DNA of 64,000 bases from Bradyrhizobium sp. CB82. GTDB lineage: Bacteria > Pseudomonadota > Alphaproteobacteria > Rhizobiales > Xanthobacteraceae. Position 1 is the first letter of the stretch; each line of letters begins with the position of its first letter. A program made the translations under genes and the position numbers. The notes under the pieces are model-generated. The model was given only the letters and a program-made list of their open reading frames with translations. It searched no databases and was not told the DNA's origin. The DNA is taken from positions 2,175,001 to 2,239,000 of the forward strand of contig NZ_CP121650.1 of assembly GCF_029714405.1 (NCBI RefSeq). Reading direction: 5' to 3'. Below, piece after piece: positions 53,114 to 61,853 of this stretch.

Positions 53114-53959
53114 TTATTTGGGCGACTTCCAATGGACGAGAAGCTGGCCGAGAAAGGCCTGCGTCCGCTTGTGTGTGGGCGCCGAAAAGAACTGTTCGGG
53201 GGACGCCTCTTCGACGATTTCACCGTCGGCCATGAAGACCACTCGGTCGGCCACCGCCCGTGCGAAGCCCATCTCGTGGGTGACGCAGTGGAGCGTCCTG
53301 CTTATTGCACGGTAAAGGGAACGGAGGCGACGTTCCATCGCTCGTCCCAGCCGCGACAGCGGCCAGCAGACGATGAAATAGATCAGGCCGACAATCGCGT
53401 AAATCAGCAGCGGCCGGTACGTGATGTTGGAGAGCAGCGTTCCGGTCCGGGACAACTCGGTGAAACCGATGATCGCCGCCAGCGACGTGCCCTTGATAAG
53501 CTGAACCAGGAAGCCGATGGTCGCCGGCAGCGGAATCTTAAGGGCTTGCGGTAGGATGATGTAGCGCATCCGGAACCAATAATGGATGCCGAGCGCCTTT
53601 GCGGCTTCGGTCTGGCCGCGCGGGACCGATTCGATCGATCCGCGCCAGATCTCGCCAAGAACGGCACTCGCGTGAAGCATGAATGCAATCGACACCGCGA
53701 TCCAGGGGCTCACCGAGATGTTGAACAGCCCGATGCCGTAGTAGACGATGAACAATTGAAGCAGCAGCGGCGTGCCACGGAATATCTCGATGAAGGCGGC
53801 GGCAAACCGCTCCAGCGCCCTCAAACCGCGGGTCCGGCATAACGCCACGGCGAGTCCACCGAGCCCTCCAAACAGGAAACCGACTGTCGACAGGGCCAGG
53901 GTCCACAGGGTACCGACCAGCAGCAGATGAAACTGTGCGGGCCCAAGTGAGGTGATCAT
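53114..53959 (-). CDS. Amino-acid ABC permease fused in frame to an ATPase C-terminal tail
   Basis: Residues 1 to about 226 are a polar amino-acid permease of the HisM type, with EAA loop QTEAAKALGIHYWFRMRYIILPQALKI and about five membrane segments. The remaining ~55 residues ([27 protein letters not shown]...AFLGQLL) are the C-terminal end of the partner ATPase, from the H-loop on. A deletion has removed the permease end and the ATPase Walker A, signature and Walker B, joining the rest in frame. Transport by this product is doubtful. Confidence 0.85.
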   Translation of the reverse strand: MITSLGPAQFHLLLVGTLWTLALSTVGFLFGGLGGLAVALCRTRGLRALERFAAAFIEIFRGTPLLLQLFIVYYGIGLFNISVSPWIAVSIAFMLHASAVLGEIWRGSIESVPRGQTEAAKALGIHYWFRMRYIILPQALKIPLPATIGFLVQLIKGTSLAAIIGFTELSRTGTLLSNITYRPLLIYAIVGLIYFIVCWPLSRLGRAMERRLRSLYRAISRTLHCVTHEMGFARAVADRVVFMADGEIVEEASPEQFFSAPTHKRTQAFLGQLLVHWKSPK

Positions 53960-53982
53960 GGCTGGTCTCGCATGCGCGCCTC

Positions 53983-54708
53983 TTACCGTGCCGGATATGC
54001 AAAACCGACGCGCCCGATCAGTGCAAACAACTTGGAGAGCCCAAAGGACATCAGCAGGTAGAGCCCGGCGATCGCGAAGTAGATCTCGAAGCTGCGGAAG
54101 GTCACGGCCTCGAGCTCCGCACCGACGTGCGTCAGCTCGGCAGCTGTGATGGACGAGGCGATGCTCGATGTCAGCATCAGAAAGATGAACTGACTGGTCA
54201 TCGCCGGATACACGGTGCGCAGCGCCGGCTTGAGAACGACGTAGCGGAAGATCTGCGTCGGCCTGAGACCGAGCGCGAGCCCCGCCTCGATCTGGCCGCG
54301 CGACACCGCCTCCACGCCAGCGCGCAGGATCTCGATCGTATAGGCGGCGCCGTTCAGGCTAAGGGCGATGATCGCCGCGACATTTGGATCGAGCCGCACG
54401 CCGATACTGGGCAGTCCGAAGTAGAGAAAGAAGATCTGCACTAGAAACGGTGTGTTGCGCACGATCTCGACGAATGTTCCGATGAGCCAGGTGCTGATGT
54501 TCTCCCGCATCTGCAGCACCAGCACGGCTGCGATGGCGATCGCGAGCGTGACCGGCATCGCGAGCAGCAACAGTTGCAGCGTCAGCAGGCAGCCCTTCAG
54601 CAGTTCGCGCCAATGCGCGACGACAGCAGTGAAATCGAAGGCGTACGCCACGCCGTCCTCCCGTAATCCGCCTGGGGTCCCCCCATGGCGCTTGATATTG
54701 ATTGACAA
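53983..54708 (-). CDS. Amino-acid ABC transporter permease
   Basis: A 241-residue permease of the HisQ/HisM family with LLKGCLLTLQLLLLAMPVTLAIAIA, FVEIVRNTPFLVQIFFLYFGLP and EAA loop QIEAGLALGLRPTQIFRYVVLKPALRTVYP. The first ~20 residues are not family-like, so a later start near residue 20 is possible. It is the first gene of the unit ending with aroQ, and is divergent from a TetR regulator. No binding protein or intact ATPase is nearby. Confidence 0.88.
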   Translation of the reverse strand: MSINIKRHGGTPGGLREDGVAYAFDFTAVVAHWRELLKGCLLTLQLLLLAMPVTLAIAIAAVLVLQMRENISTWLIGTFVEIVRNTPFLVQIFFLYFGLPSIGVRLDPNVAAIIALSLNGAAYTIEILRAGVEAVSRGQIEAGLALGLRPTQIFRYVVLKPALRTVYPAMTSQFIFLMLTSSIASSITAAELTHVGAELEAVTFRSFEIYFAIAGLYLLMSFGLSKLFALIGRVGFAYPAR

Positions 54709-54716
54709 TACGATTA

Positions 54717-54734
54717 ATCAACTGCTTGGTTGAT
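54717..54734. promoter_or_regulatory. Palindromic candidate operator for the TetR regulator
   Basis: ATCAAC-N6-GTTGAT is a perfect dyad in the 24-nt gap between the divergent permease and TetR genes, overlapping the regulator's start codon. This is the expected position for an autorepression and divergent-control site of a TetR protein. Confidence 0.5.
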
Positions 54735-55455
54735 GTCAACGACAGAGTGTATTTCAGTGACGACACAACCGGCTGATGGACGGGATAACGAGGGCAAAGC
54801 CTCCTCGGAGACTGACAGCACGCAACGCGCGGTCGAGCCGCGCGAGCGCGCACCGGAGCGTCGCCGCAAGGAGTTGATCGACTCCGCACTTCTCGAATTC
54901 TCGACCAAGGGATTCGGGGGCGCCCGCACAGACAGCATCATCGCCCGCACCAACAGCAACAAGGCGATGCTTTTCCATTATTTCGGCAGCAAGGAAGGTC
55001 TCTATATCGCCGTTCTCGAGCAGGTCTATGCCGATATACGCGACAGCGAGGCAGCGATCGATTTCGATGCCTTACCGCCGCGGGACGCCATCATCCGCCT
55101 GATCGAGTTCACGTTCGACTATTACATCGCCAACCCAGCGTTCGTGCGCATGATCAACAACGAGAACCTGCACGAAGCCGCGCATTTGAGAAAATCAAAT
55201 CACATTTCCAAGGTGAACACGTCGATCATCGCCAAGCTGCAGCGCATTCTCGATCGCGGTGTTCGCGACGGACAGTTCAGGCCCGGCATCGACGCAACCG
55301 ATCTCTACATCAGTATTTCAGCGCTCGGCTTCACCTACGTCTCCAACCGACACACCCTTTCTATCGTATTCGATCGTGATCTGTTCGCCGAAGAAACCCT
55401 GAAAGATCGCCTCAAGAACATGACCGAGATGGTCTTACGCTATCTGTCTCGATAA
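54733..55455 (+). CDS. TetR-family transcriptional regulator
   Basis: The protein has 240 residues. The N-terminal ~35 residues are polar and probably disordered. The helix-turn-helix is RKELIDSALLEFSTKGFGGARTDSIIARTNSNKAMLFHYFGSKEGLY, followed by a helical ligand domain of the RutR/TetR_C kind. ATG 54733 follows an alternative TTG. It is divergent from the permease/aroQ unit and likely represses it. Confidence 0.9.
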   Translation: MSTTECISVTTQPADGRDNEGKASSETDSTQRAVEPRERAPERRRKELIDSALLEFSTKGFGGARTDSIIARTNSNKAMLFHYFGSKEGLYIAVLEQVYADIRDSEAAIDFDALPPRDAIIRLIEFTFDYYIANPAFVRMINNENLHEAAHLRKSNHISKVNTSIIAKLQRILDRGVRDGQFRPGIDATDLYISISALGFTYVSNRHTLSIVFDRDLFAEETLKDRLKNMTEMVLRYLSR

Positions 55456-55612
55456 CGAACACTCCTAAGACGGCTCACAGGATATCGCCGGTGTGCTCGC
55501 GTAAACGCCAGTCATCTGGCTCGTCTAATCGCAATTGAGTATGGAGTGCTTCAAACTCTCGATTTCGCGGGCCGCATTCTTCCTCGCTTCGAAAGTTGTG
55601 AGAAACGAGACA

Positions 55613-55834
55613 ATGATAAGACAACGCATGTCGCGGAGGCTCGCTGTTGACCTGCAGCAGCTCCAGTTCGTGGTCGCAGCCGCCGATTATGGGAGTATCC
55701 GGCAAGCCGCCGAGTTGCTGTCTGTTCAACACTCGATCCTGAGCCGGTCTATTTGTCAGTTTGAGCATAGGATCAGGGTCACCGTATTCGATGCGCAAAG
55801 GCGCGTTTGCGATACTGCAGACTGTTTCGATTAG
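55613..55834 (+). pseudogene. Relic of a LysR-family N-terminus
   Basis: About 60 residues (VDLQQLQFVVAAADYGSIRQAAELL, SVQHSILSRSICQFEHRI) match the LysR DNA-binding domain. The frame ends at 55834 and no effector domain follows. The recognition helix is degenerate. This is a truncated relic. Confidence 0.65.
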
Positions 55835-56230
55835 CAGACGTACCGCTCGTCCTTCCCAAGCGATTTGATCGATCGGGGCTTCCCAGTACTCTGATGCAAC
55901 GTAGGCCAAATGGCGGGCCTTAACGCCCAAGCCTGCTATGTGTGTGCCGGGGTTTCCATGATCGCTCGTTCGATCGTGGAGTAGCCGTCGGAAAACTCAA
56001 GATCCCCAACTTCGCGTTCGAGTTCTGCTGCTATGGCGATGAATCGCCTCTCAAGAACCAAAAGAGCTGCGTCTGACGACGTATCACAATTCGGGCAAAT
56101 GCTCCCAAAGATGCTCGTCGGTCAAATTGAACTCCAATACACGAAAACCGTCTGCGCTAAACGAATCGCGGATTGTCAACGCTTTTCGTGGCTGATAGAC
56201 GGAAAACGTGTCTCATGAAATGGCGGTTGG
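55835..56230. other. Gap without a gene
   Basis: About 400 nt between two regulator relics. No frame on either strand resembles a known family. AT content is higher than in the metabolic regions. Confidence 0.4.
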
Positions 56231-56499
<269 letters not shown>

Positions 56500-56553
56500 C
56501 GCAGCGACGACGATGCTAATGTCGGACTGATCAAACTTGCGGGATGGCGGGCC

Positions 56554-56670
56554 ATGACCCTGGAACAGCTTCGTATCTTCATCGCAGTCGCTGAAAACCA
56601 ACACGTCGTCCATATTCAGCGAAAGGGCAGGGCAGCCGGATGGGTTTGGACAACGGCTCGAAACGGCTGA
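56554..56670 (+). pseudogene. Relic of a LysR-family start
   Basis: From ATG 56554 the sequence reads MTLEQLRIFIAVAENQHV, the canonical start of LysR regulators. The similarity then stops and the frame ends at 56670. It is a very short relic placed just after the CT tract. Confidence 0.5.
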
Positions 56671-57135
56671 TGGTCGCGCCGAACTGACGGTCCAGTCGGT
56701 GCCAAGAAGGGGTAACGAGACGCCGGCTACCTTTCTGGCGGAAAAGCATCCGCCCGCGCACATTCAATACAAAAGAGTGACGCCGCAGTTCTTTGCAGTA
56801 TCGAGCTATAAGCGGGATATTGTCTGGTATAATCGATGCAACTTCTCTGAGCGCTTCGTCCATTGCGTGTTGATCAACTATCCTGCGCGCGAGGAGCGCG
56901 CGTGGGACCAAATCGTCACGCGCATCAGTCTGTCCCTGAATGGAAAATGACCGCCGCGTGGAGATGTCGAAAACTGCTAGACCACGTCGAACAACATCGG
57001 CCGGTCATATCGCCGAGGCAGATTCGCCCGTCCGCTCAGACGCTGCCCACCCTGATCCGGTACTCGATCTCTCCTGTCGAAAGCGGCCAGGCTCTCGACT
57101 AGGCCGGAGCTCAACGATGCGCGCGAAGAAGAGCT
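56671..57135. other. Gap without a gene
   Basis: About 465 nt with no recognisable coding region on either strand. Confidence 0.4.
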
Positions 57136-57723
57136 TCAGAGCGTGTCCGGCGTCTTCAGCTCGTGCCTAACCTGCTCCTCTTTGAGCTGGCGCTCGGCTT
57201 CCTTCCAGAACTCGTCCCCGCGCCCTTCAGGTCTGCCGGCCGCTTCCCACAGCTTGTAGGCACGCGCGCGGATATCGTCCTCGTAGACGTGAGCCATGCG
57301 AACCTCCCGAGAAAACACCGCCTCGCCTTGGGGAGCTTTTGGGGATCGAGGCAAGGGCTGTGCGGGCCGACTTTCGGTGGCGAGGCCGGCCCGCGGATTC
57401 AAGTCGTCGACTGGCGGACGGTTCCAACTCCCTGGTCCCATGTGTGTTGAAGTCGGGTCGTTGGCCGGCCACTCGCTTTCAGCGCGCAACCAGAATTCCA
57501 GGTCACGGCCTTCGGGGCGGCCCGTCTCATGCCAGAGCTCGAACGCGCGCTTGCGGGTCTCCTCGCGCAGAATGAGCGCATGTAGTTCATTGAGCTTGCT
57601 CTTGATCTCCTGCGCGAAGCTCTGCAGCGGCTCGGCCGTGGCGGCGTCGCGGATCAAGGGGATCACGCGATTGGCCAATTCGAGCTGATGTTGCAGCCTT
57701 TGAAGTTCGTCCCGCGGGTCCAT
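57136..57723 (-). CDS. DUF2934-containing protein
   Basis: The product is 195 residues. An N-terminal helical part (ELQRLQHQLELANRVIPLIRDAAT) is followed by two DUF2934 modules: RAFELWHETGRPEGRDLEFWLRAE and RAYKLWEAAGRPEGRGDEFWKEAE. I chose ATG 57723 (MDPRDELQRL) because upstream residues are basic and not family-like. The module is common in Rhizobiales and its function is unknown. Confidence 0.8.
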   Translation of the reverse strand: MDPRDELQRLQHQLELANRVIPLIRDAATAEPLQSFAQEIKSKLNELHALILREETRKRAFELWHETGRPEGRDLEFWLRAESEWPANDPTSTHMGPGSWNRPPVDDLNPRAGLATESRPAQPLPRSPKAPQGEAVFSREVRMAHVYEDDIRARAYKLWEAAGRPEGRGDEFWKEAERQLKEEQVRHELKTPDTL

Positions 57724-57890
57724 GATGCTGCTCCGCTGACTGTAAGACGCCGGAGCCAAAGGATCGTTCGCGCGAACCCGGGTTCGGCGATATCGCAGAT
57801 GCATATCAGGCCGTGCGCAGCAAGCGCAAAGCGCTTATTGCGGTGCCAGTTATCGGGCTGATCGCCGGCCTGCGGACTGCCGCGCGCTCA

Positions 57891-58310
57891 TCAAGCGTTC
57901 CGCACTGTGTCGCCAATCCTGATAACGCCGCCTTGCACGATTTTGCAGTAGAGCCCGCCGCGATTGATCAGGTGTCTGGCAATCGCCTTGCCGGTGACCT
58001 TTTCAATATGACTGCACGGATCTACCAGACGGGTGCCTTGCAGCAAGGTCTCGCCGAGCCAGGACTGACGGTCGATCAGGTGGTTCAGCGGCACGCCTTC
58101 GACCGTCACATTGCGCCGGTGCTCCTCTGGGCCGAGTCCGATCCCGCAGTCGCGCTTGATTGCGACCGGCGTCTCGACCTCGAACATAGTGAGTTGCGCA
58201 TTCTCCGTGCAGATAGGAATAAAATCCTTCATGAATTCATGTAGCGATCGTCCTCAATGCCCTTGCCCGCGATCAACGTGAGTGACGGCATTGCTCGCAT
58301 CGGTAGAAAG
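57891..58310 (-). pseudogene. Frameshifted MOSC-domain protein
   Basis: The C-terminal half is intact (PEEHRRNVTVEGVPLNHLI, GTRLVDPCSHIEKVTGK, NRGGLYCKIVQGGVIRIGD), including the conserved MOSC cysteine. The upstream part, MPSLTLIAGKGIEDDRYMNS, lies in a different frame and ends in a stop at about 58239. MOSC proteins carry sulfur for molybdenum-type cofactor or related reactions. A short form starting at 58232 could still be made but would lack the first strands. Confidence 0.65.
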
Positions 58311-58507
58311 CTGCGAGGCGCGACATGAAGGAAGCGCACCACGCCGTTCCATCCGATCTGGGCAGAACTTAGCGCCGCTCCGTAGCCCGTCCTGCTGAGC
58401 CCGCAAAGCTCCTCTCAACTGATCGCCTTTCACGGTCCCAATCGAACTGACACGAACAGTGACCGGTAAGAGCTACATGAGGTTAGATGGGCTTTGGGGC
58501 TCTATCA

Positions 58508-58525
58508 TTAACTCTTCCGAGTTAA
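58508..58525. promoter_or_regulatory. Inverted repeat TTAACTC-N4-GAGTTAA
   Basis: A perfect 7-bp dyad upstream of the small gene at 58574, in a locally AT-rich promoter-like stretch. Likely an operator for a dimeric regulator. Confidence 0.5.
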
Positions 58526-58538
58526 TGTCATAACATAT

Positions 58539-58557
58539 GTTAAGGGCGACCCTTAAC
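58539..58557. promoter_or_regulatory. Inverted repeat GTTAAGGG-N3-CCCTTAAC
   Basis: A perfect 8-bp dyad 14 nt downstream of the previous one and ending 16 nt before ATG 58574. It may be an operator or a leader hairpin covering the ribosome site of the small gene. Confidence 0.5.
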
Positions 58558-58573
58558 GGATGAATTTCTCCCT

Positions 58574-58771
58574 ATGAGACGACGGCGGTTCCGACAGAAA
58601 GCCTCTTTAAAGGCTCGGCTTGATCTAGAAGCTCAACAGCTACGCGATGAAGCCAAATCATGTCCGCCAGGGCACAAACGGGATAGCCTCCTCAGGAGGG
58701 CCCGGCAGACCGAAATCACCTCTCACATAACCGAATGGCTTGTGTCGCCCGGCTCGCGGCCATCAAAGTAG
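58574..58771 (+). CDS. Small basic conserved-type rhizobial protein
   Basis: The product is 65 residues with a basic N-terminus (RRRRFRQKASLKARL), then LEAQQLRDEAKSCPPGHKRDSLLRRARQTEITSHITEWL. This pattern is familiar from many small rhizobial orphan proteins of unknown function. Two dyads precede it, and a hairpin lies at 58895. Confidence 0.6.
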   Translation: MRRRRFRQKASLKARLDLEAQQLRDEAKSCPPGHKRDSLLRRARQTEITSHITEWLVSPGSRPSK

Positions 58772-58894
58772 GGCGGTCGTTGTTGGCGGCGCGTCTTTCC
58801 GAGTCCTCCAACGACAGCGGCTCATCGGCTGACCGCTGGAACGATACTGAATGGCGTAAGTTTTCAGTAGAGAACGTACACGTGAGCCGAACCT

Positions 58895-58935
58895 GAACCC
58901 CAGCTTGACCGTCTCGGTGGTGGGGTTCTCTTTTT
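58895..58935 (+). terminator. Possible intrinsic terminator
   Basis: GAACCCCA (58895-58902) pairs with TGGGGTTC (58921-58928) around an 18-nt loop and is followed by TCTTTTTGT. The position suits the end of the small gene transcript, although the loop is long. Confidence 0.5.
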
Positions 58936-59525
58936 GTCATTAGAGAAGGTCATCGATTCACATGTGATTTCGCTGGAACCTAGAAGGTCGTGACAACCAG
59001 GAAGTCCGGGAGGCTGAGACAGTCTTATCTCGTATAATTTGAAATCCGGAGCTGTGCCAGATCAGCGACCCCTTTACATTGAGTATCGCCCCGAGCGGCC
59101 CCGGCACTTGCGGCACGGAGGAGACCAAAGCCGGGCCGAGGCCGCTGTCCGCGCCAATGTCGAAGCGTGGCGGGCCTAGAGCGTGCGCCTCATCGAAGGC
59201 CTCCGCACCTGCCTATGTGAATCGGATTGGCAAATTGCCCTGAGTGTCGAATCAAAACGTCTTGCCGGCGGTTGGCGCGAATGGCTCGAACTCGCAGGAG
59301 TCCGGCACCTGCCTGCGGCTGATGACCAACATCTGGTAGCCGTCGTGCCTAACCTCGTGAATCCAGTCCGGCCCCGATGGGACCTGCTTGCCTGGAAGGC
59401 AAACCTGGAGCAGTTGCTGGCGCACCGTCGTTACGCTGCACAGCGAAATTTTTCGGAAGTAGGAACACTAATTGTCGCTGCGAGGTTTCTCCGCTCAGGG
59501 GCTAGGAATTGCGGAGTTATCTTCA
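58936..59525. other. Gap without a convincing gene
   Basis: Nearly 600 nt. One open frame at 59183-59578 (131 codons) has no recognisable motif and overlaps the better gene at 59526. Nothing else seen. Confidence 0.4.
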
Positions 59526-59747
59526 ATGGCTACGCAGATCGTTATGAACCACACGGGCGACAGCAGACATTTTTTTGACCAAACCGACCCCGACGGGCTG
59601 GCCAGGGCTGAGCGCCGCTTCAAGAAGCTGATCGGCCAGGGATTTACCGCTGCCGCCCGGACGGCAGCCGGCGATCTCAAGGTCGTACGGACATTCGATC
59701 CGACTGCCGATGAGACGCTGTTCTATCCGCGCCTTGTCGGCGGCTAA
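59526..59747 (+). CDS. Small conserved hypothetical protein
   Basis: The product is 73 residues: MATQIVMNHTGDSRHFF, then RAERRFKKLIGQGFTAAARTAAGD, and FDPTADETLFYPRLVGG. I recognise the pattern from small proteins found in rhizobial accessory and phage-like regions, function unknown. ATG 59526 is preferred over the upstream start because the family begins there. The next gene starts 18 nt downstream on the same strand. Confidence 0.65.
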   Translation: MATQIVMNHTGDSRHFFDQTDPDGLARAERRFKKLIGQGFTAAARTAAGDLKVVRTFDPTADETLFYPRLVGG

Positions 59748-59765
59748 ATCTCGACGGCACGGCAA

Positions 59766-60191
59766 ATGCTCCTGTTCAGACGCAGCGGCGTACGCAGTAG
59801 TGCGCGTTTGCGCGCTCTCCGTGAACTATATTGGAGCTTCATCGAGCAAAATTGCCCGGAGGCGCGTGCGCGACGTCTTTTGCGGGAATGGTTATCTCCT
59901 GAGCAGCGTGCGCAATTCGATGCCGAGGGGCATTTCGAAGTCACGGGCTCTCACACTGGCCGCCGATATCGAATTCACAAAGGAACTGTGAGCAATGTTT
60001 TGGAGCTCGACGAAGACGGACAGCCGAAGATCGGATGGTGTTTCATTCCCGAGCGCACCTTGGCGACTGGCGACATCATGCTCGCCCAAAAGATTGCGCT
60101 CGAGACCGACGAAATGGCAGTTCTCGGCCTCGCCAACAAGTTTCCTCCGAAACTGCCTCGGCTGTTTCAGGTGATGCGCCGGACCTACTAA
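59766..60191 (+). CDS. Conserved hypothetical protein
   Basis: The product is 141 residues. The middle and C-terminal part (LLREWLSPEQRAQFDAEGHFEV, GSHTGRRYRIHKGTVSNVLEL, GWCFIPERTLATGDIMLAQKIALETDE) looks like a family seen with the preceding small protein in rhizobia. No catalytic motif is evident. It is probably co-transcribed with 59526-59747 and is one of the few intact genes in this decayed zone. Confidence 0.65.
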   Translation: MLLFRRSGVRSSARLRALRELYWSFIEQNCPEARARRLLREWLSPEQRAQFDAEGHFEVTGSHTGRRYRIHKGTVSNVLELDEDGQPKIGWCFIPERTLATGDIMLAQKIALETDEMAVLGLANKFPPKLPRLFQVMRRTY

Positions 60192-60606
60192 ACTTGCCAT
60201 GGCGGGGCTATCGCTTTTGTCGATGGCGGCCAGCGGAGGCGGTGCCTACGCGGGACATCTGCGCCCTCGCGACTTTTATCGCGCCTTCAAGCTCGACGCA
60301 TGCAGCCACAACACGATCCGGTTGTTGAACTCCGCTGCGTCCCGACGGAGCTTCTCCAGTTGGGCCCGCATGCCCTTCATCAGCGGCCTAGTTGTTCCTA
60401 TGTCGGGAACACTACGAAAGCCTACTGTTCGATGCGTGTGACTCAGTGGATACAGGTCTTCCCGTGACCGCGCCTCGAAGGCACTTGGTTGTCGTTCCAG
60501 CAGGCCTGTCAATTTTCCGCCCTCACGATGTCGCGATCAACGCAGGTAGGCTGCACGGCGGGATGTTATCTCTCGCCCATCGCATGCGTCATCGAGGATG
60601 CCGATA
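60192..60606. other. Gap without a gene
   Basis: About 415 nt with only short unrecognised frames. Confidence 0.4.
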
Positions 60607-60880
60607 ATGGTCGGAGTAAACGAGCCGATGTGTGTAATCCGGATGAAGAACTGCGCGTTCTTCGCTCGGCATGGTGTGTTGGACGAGGAAGAAAGAACCG
60701 GCGTTATTTTTGAACTTTCAATCCTTCAGGCGCAGCGCGCATCGCCGAGGGGCGCCGTTTCCAGAGAGCGTGCATGGCCACCGCCAATATGAACATCGCG
60801 CGCTAACCGCCTTTGAGGTTGCCAGGCGGCTAGTTGGTGAAGACGATCACCAAAGCGGAGACGTTTCGGCAAAAGTTGAG
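60607..60880 (+). pseudogene. Relic of dihydroneopterin aldolase (FolB)
   Basis: The frame from ATG 60607 contains MKNCAFFARHGVLDEEERTGVIFEL, the signature start of FolB. It then loses similarity. In another frame the sequence QYEHRALTAFEVARRLV resembles the middle of FolB. At least one frameshift and a missing C-terminus make this a relic. Confidence 0.6.
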
Positions 60881-61613
60881 TCCGGCATTCGGCGGTTCGA
60901 ACGATCTCATGAGCAGAAGATAGAGCGGGTACAGATTGCGTGCGGCGATCAAGCCGAGTTTCCAGCTTACTACTTGCCCGCCAGTACTCTCCCTTCACGC
61001 GCTCCCGCGGTGATTTGCATCAGCATGGAGCAAGAAACAGGAGCGACGCTGCTCGGAAGGCTTTTGCCGTGGTAGCTGGTCGGGGCATCTCGGTTCTCGT
61101 CATCTCTCACGACGACCTCTCAAATCACTCGCACGGCCGATCGGAGATCTTGTTGTCCTGTTGTTTGGATTACTTGCCGGTTCGGTCCGACATTGATGCC
61201 ACTCGGATCGGCGTCTACGGAGAAGGATTGTCGGCAATTCTGGCTACTGATTTCGCTGCATCCGATCGCCGCCTTGCTGCGGCGGTTTGCGACGGCGGCC
61301 TTTGGAATTGGGCGCGGAATCTGGCATCGGTGGGCTGGATGACGGAGGCTGCGGGAGTACTGGACGAGGGTGCGGTGTCGGCGCGTCGCTTGCAGTTGGT
61401 AGAACGCCAGATTCTCGTGGTGGCCGCGGCATCGTCAGCCTTTCGGAGGCAATCAGATTGCAGGCTGATTGCATGGTGGCGCACATTGATTTGGAATTGG
61501 TCACACCGCGGATGATCCAGACCCCCGGGAGGGAGATCGAAAACTTCGTGACTTCCGACTATTGCATCTTCGGATGGTTGGAGCACAAGCTTGCGCACGG
61601 TTCAGCTCTTTAA
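60880..61613 (+). pseudogene. Frameshifted alpha/beta hydrolase
   Basis: Three successive frames carry pieces of one FrsA-like/dienelactone-hydrolase-type protein: IACGDQAEFPAYYLPAS (to about 61075), then GISVLVISHDDLSNHSHGRSE with DIDATRIGVYGEGLSAILATDFA (nucleophile-elbow region, Ser after GEGL), then a C-terminal part ending at 61613. At least two frameshifts separate them, so no complete product is made. Confidence 0.6.
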
Positions 61614-61853
61614 ACGGCCAGGCCAACTAGATCGCTAAGGACCGGATCGCCAAGGATAGCCATGACATCGGCTACTGTGGCGCGGTGAGCTTGGGATCAA
61701 TCGTCACCGCGCTTTAAGTTGTTGTTTGAGCTTCATCAGAAATGCACGTTCCTGCTGAACGAGGACCGCGTGCTCGGCGCGAAGACCCTCTGTCTTGCAG
61801 AAGATATCCAACGCTGCTCTCTCGCTCCTCAAAGGTCGGCGCGTCCGCGCCAC
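61614..61853. other. Gap without a gene
   Basis: About 240 nt between the hydrolase relic and the end of rarD. No gene or clear terminator seen. Confidence 0.4.

Noticed and set aside
59183..59578. 131-codon open frame as a gene
   Set aside because: No motif, no clear ribosome site, and it overlaps the better supported gene at 59526.
60199..60441. 80-codon open frame
   Set aside because: Low-complexity residues, no family resemblance, in a decayed zone.
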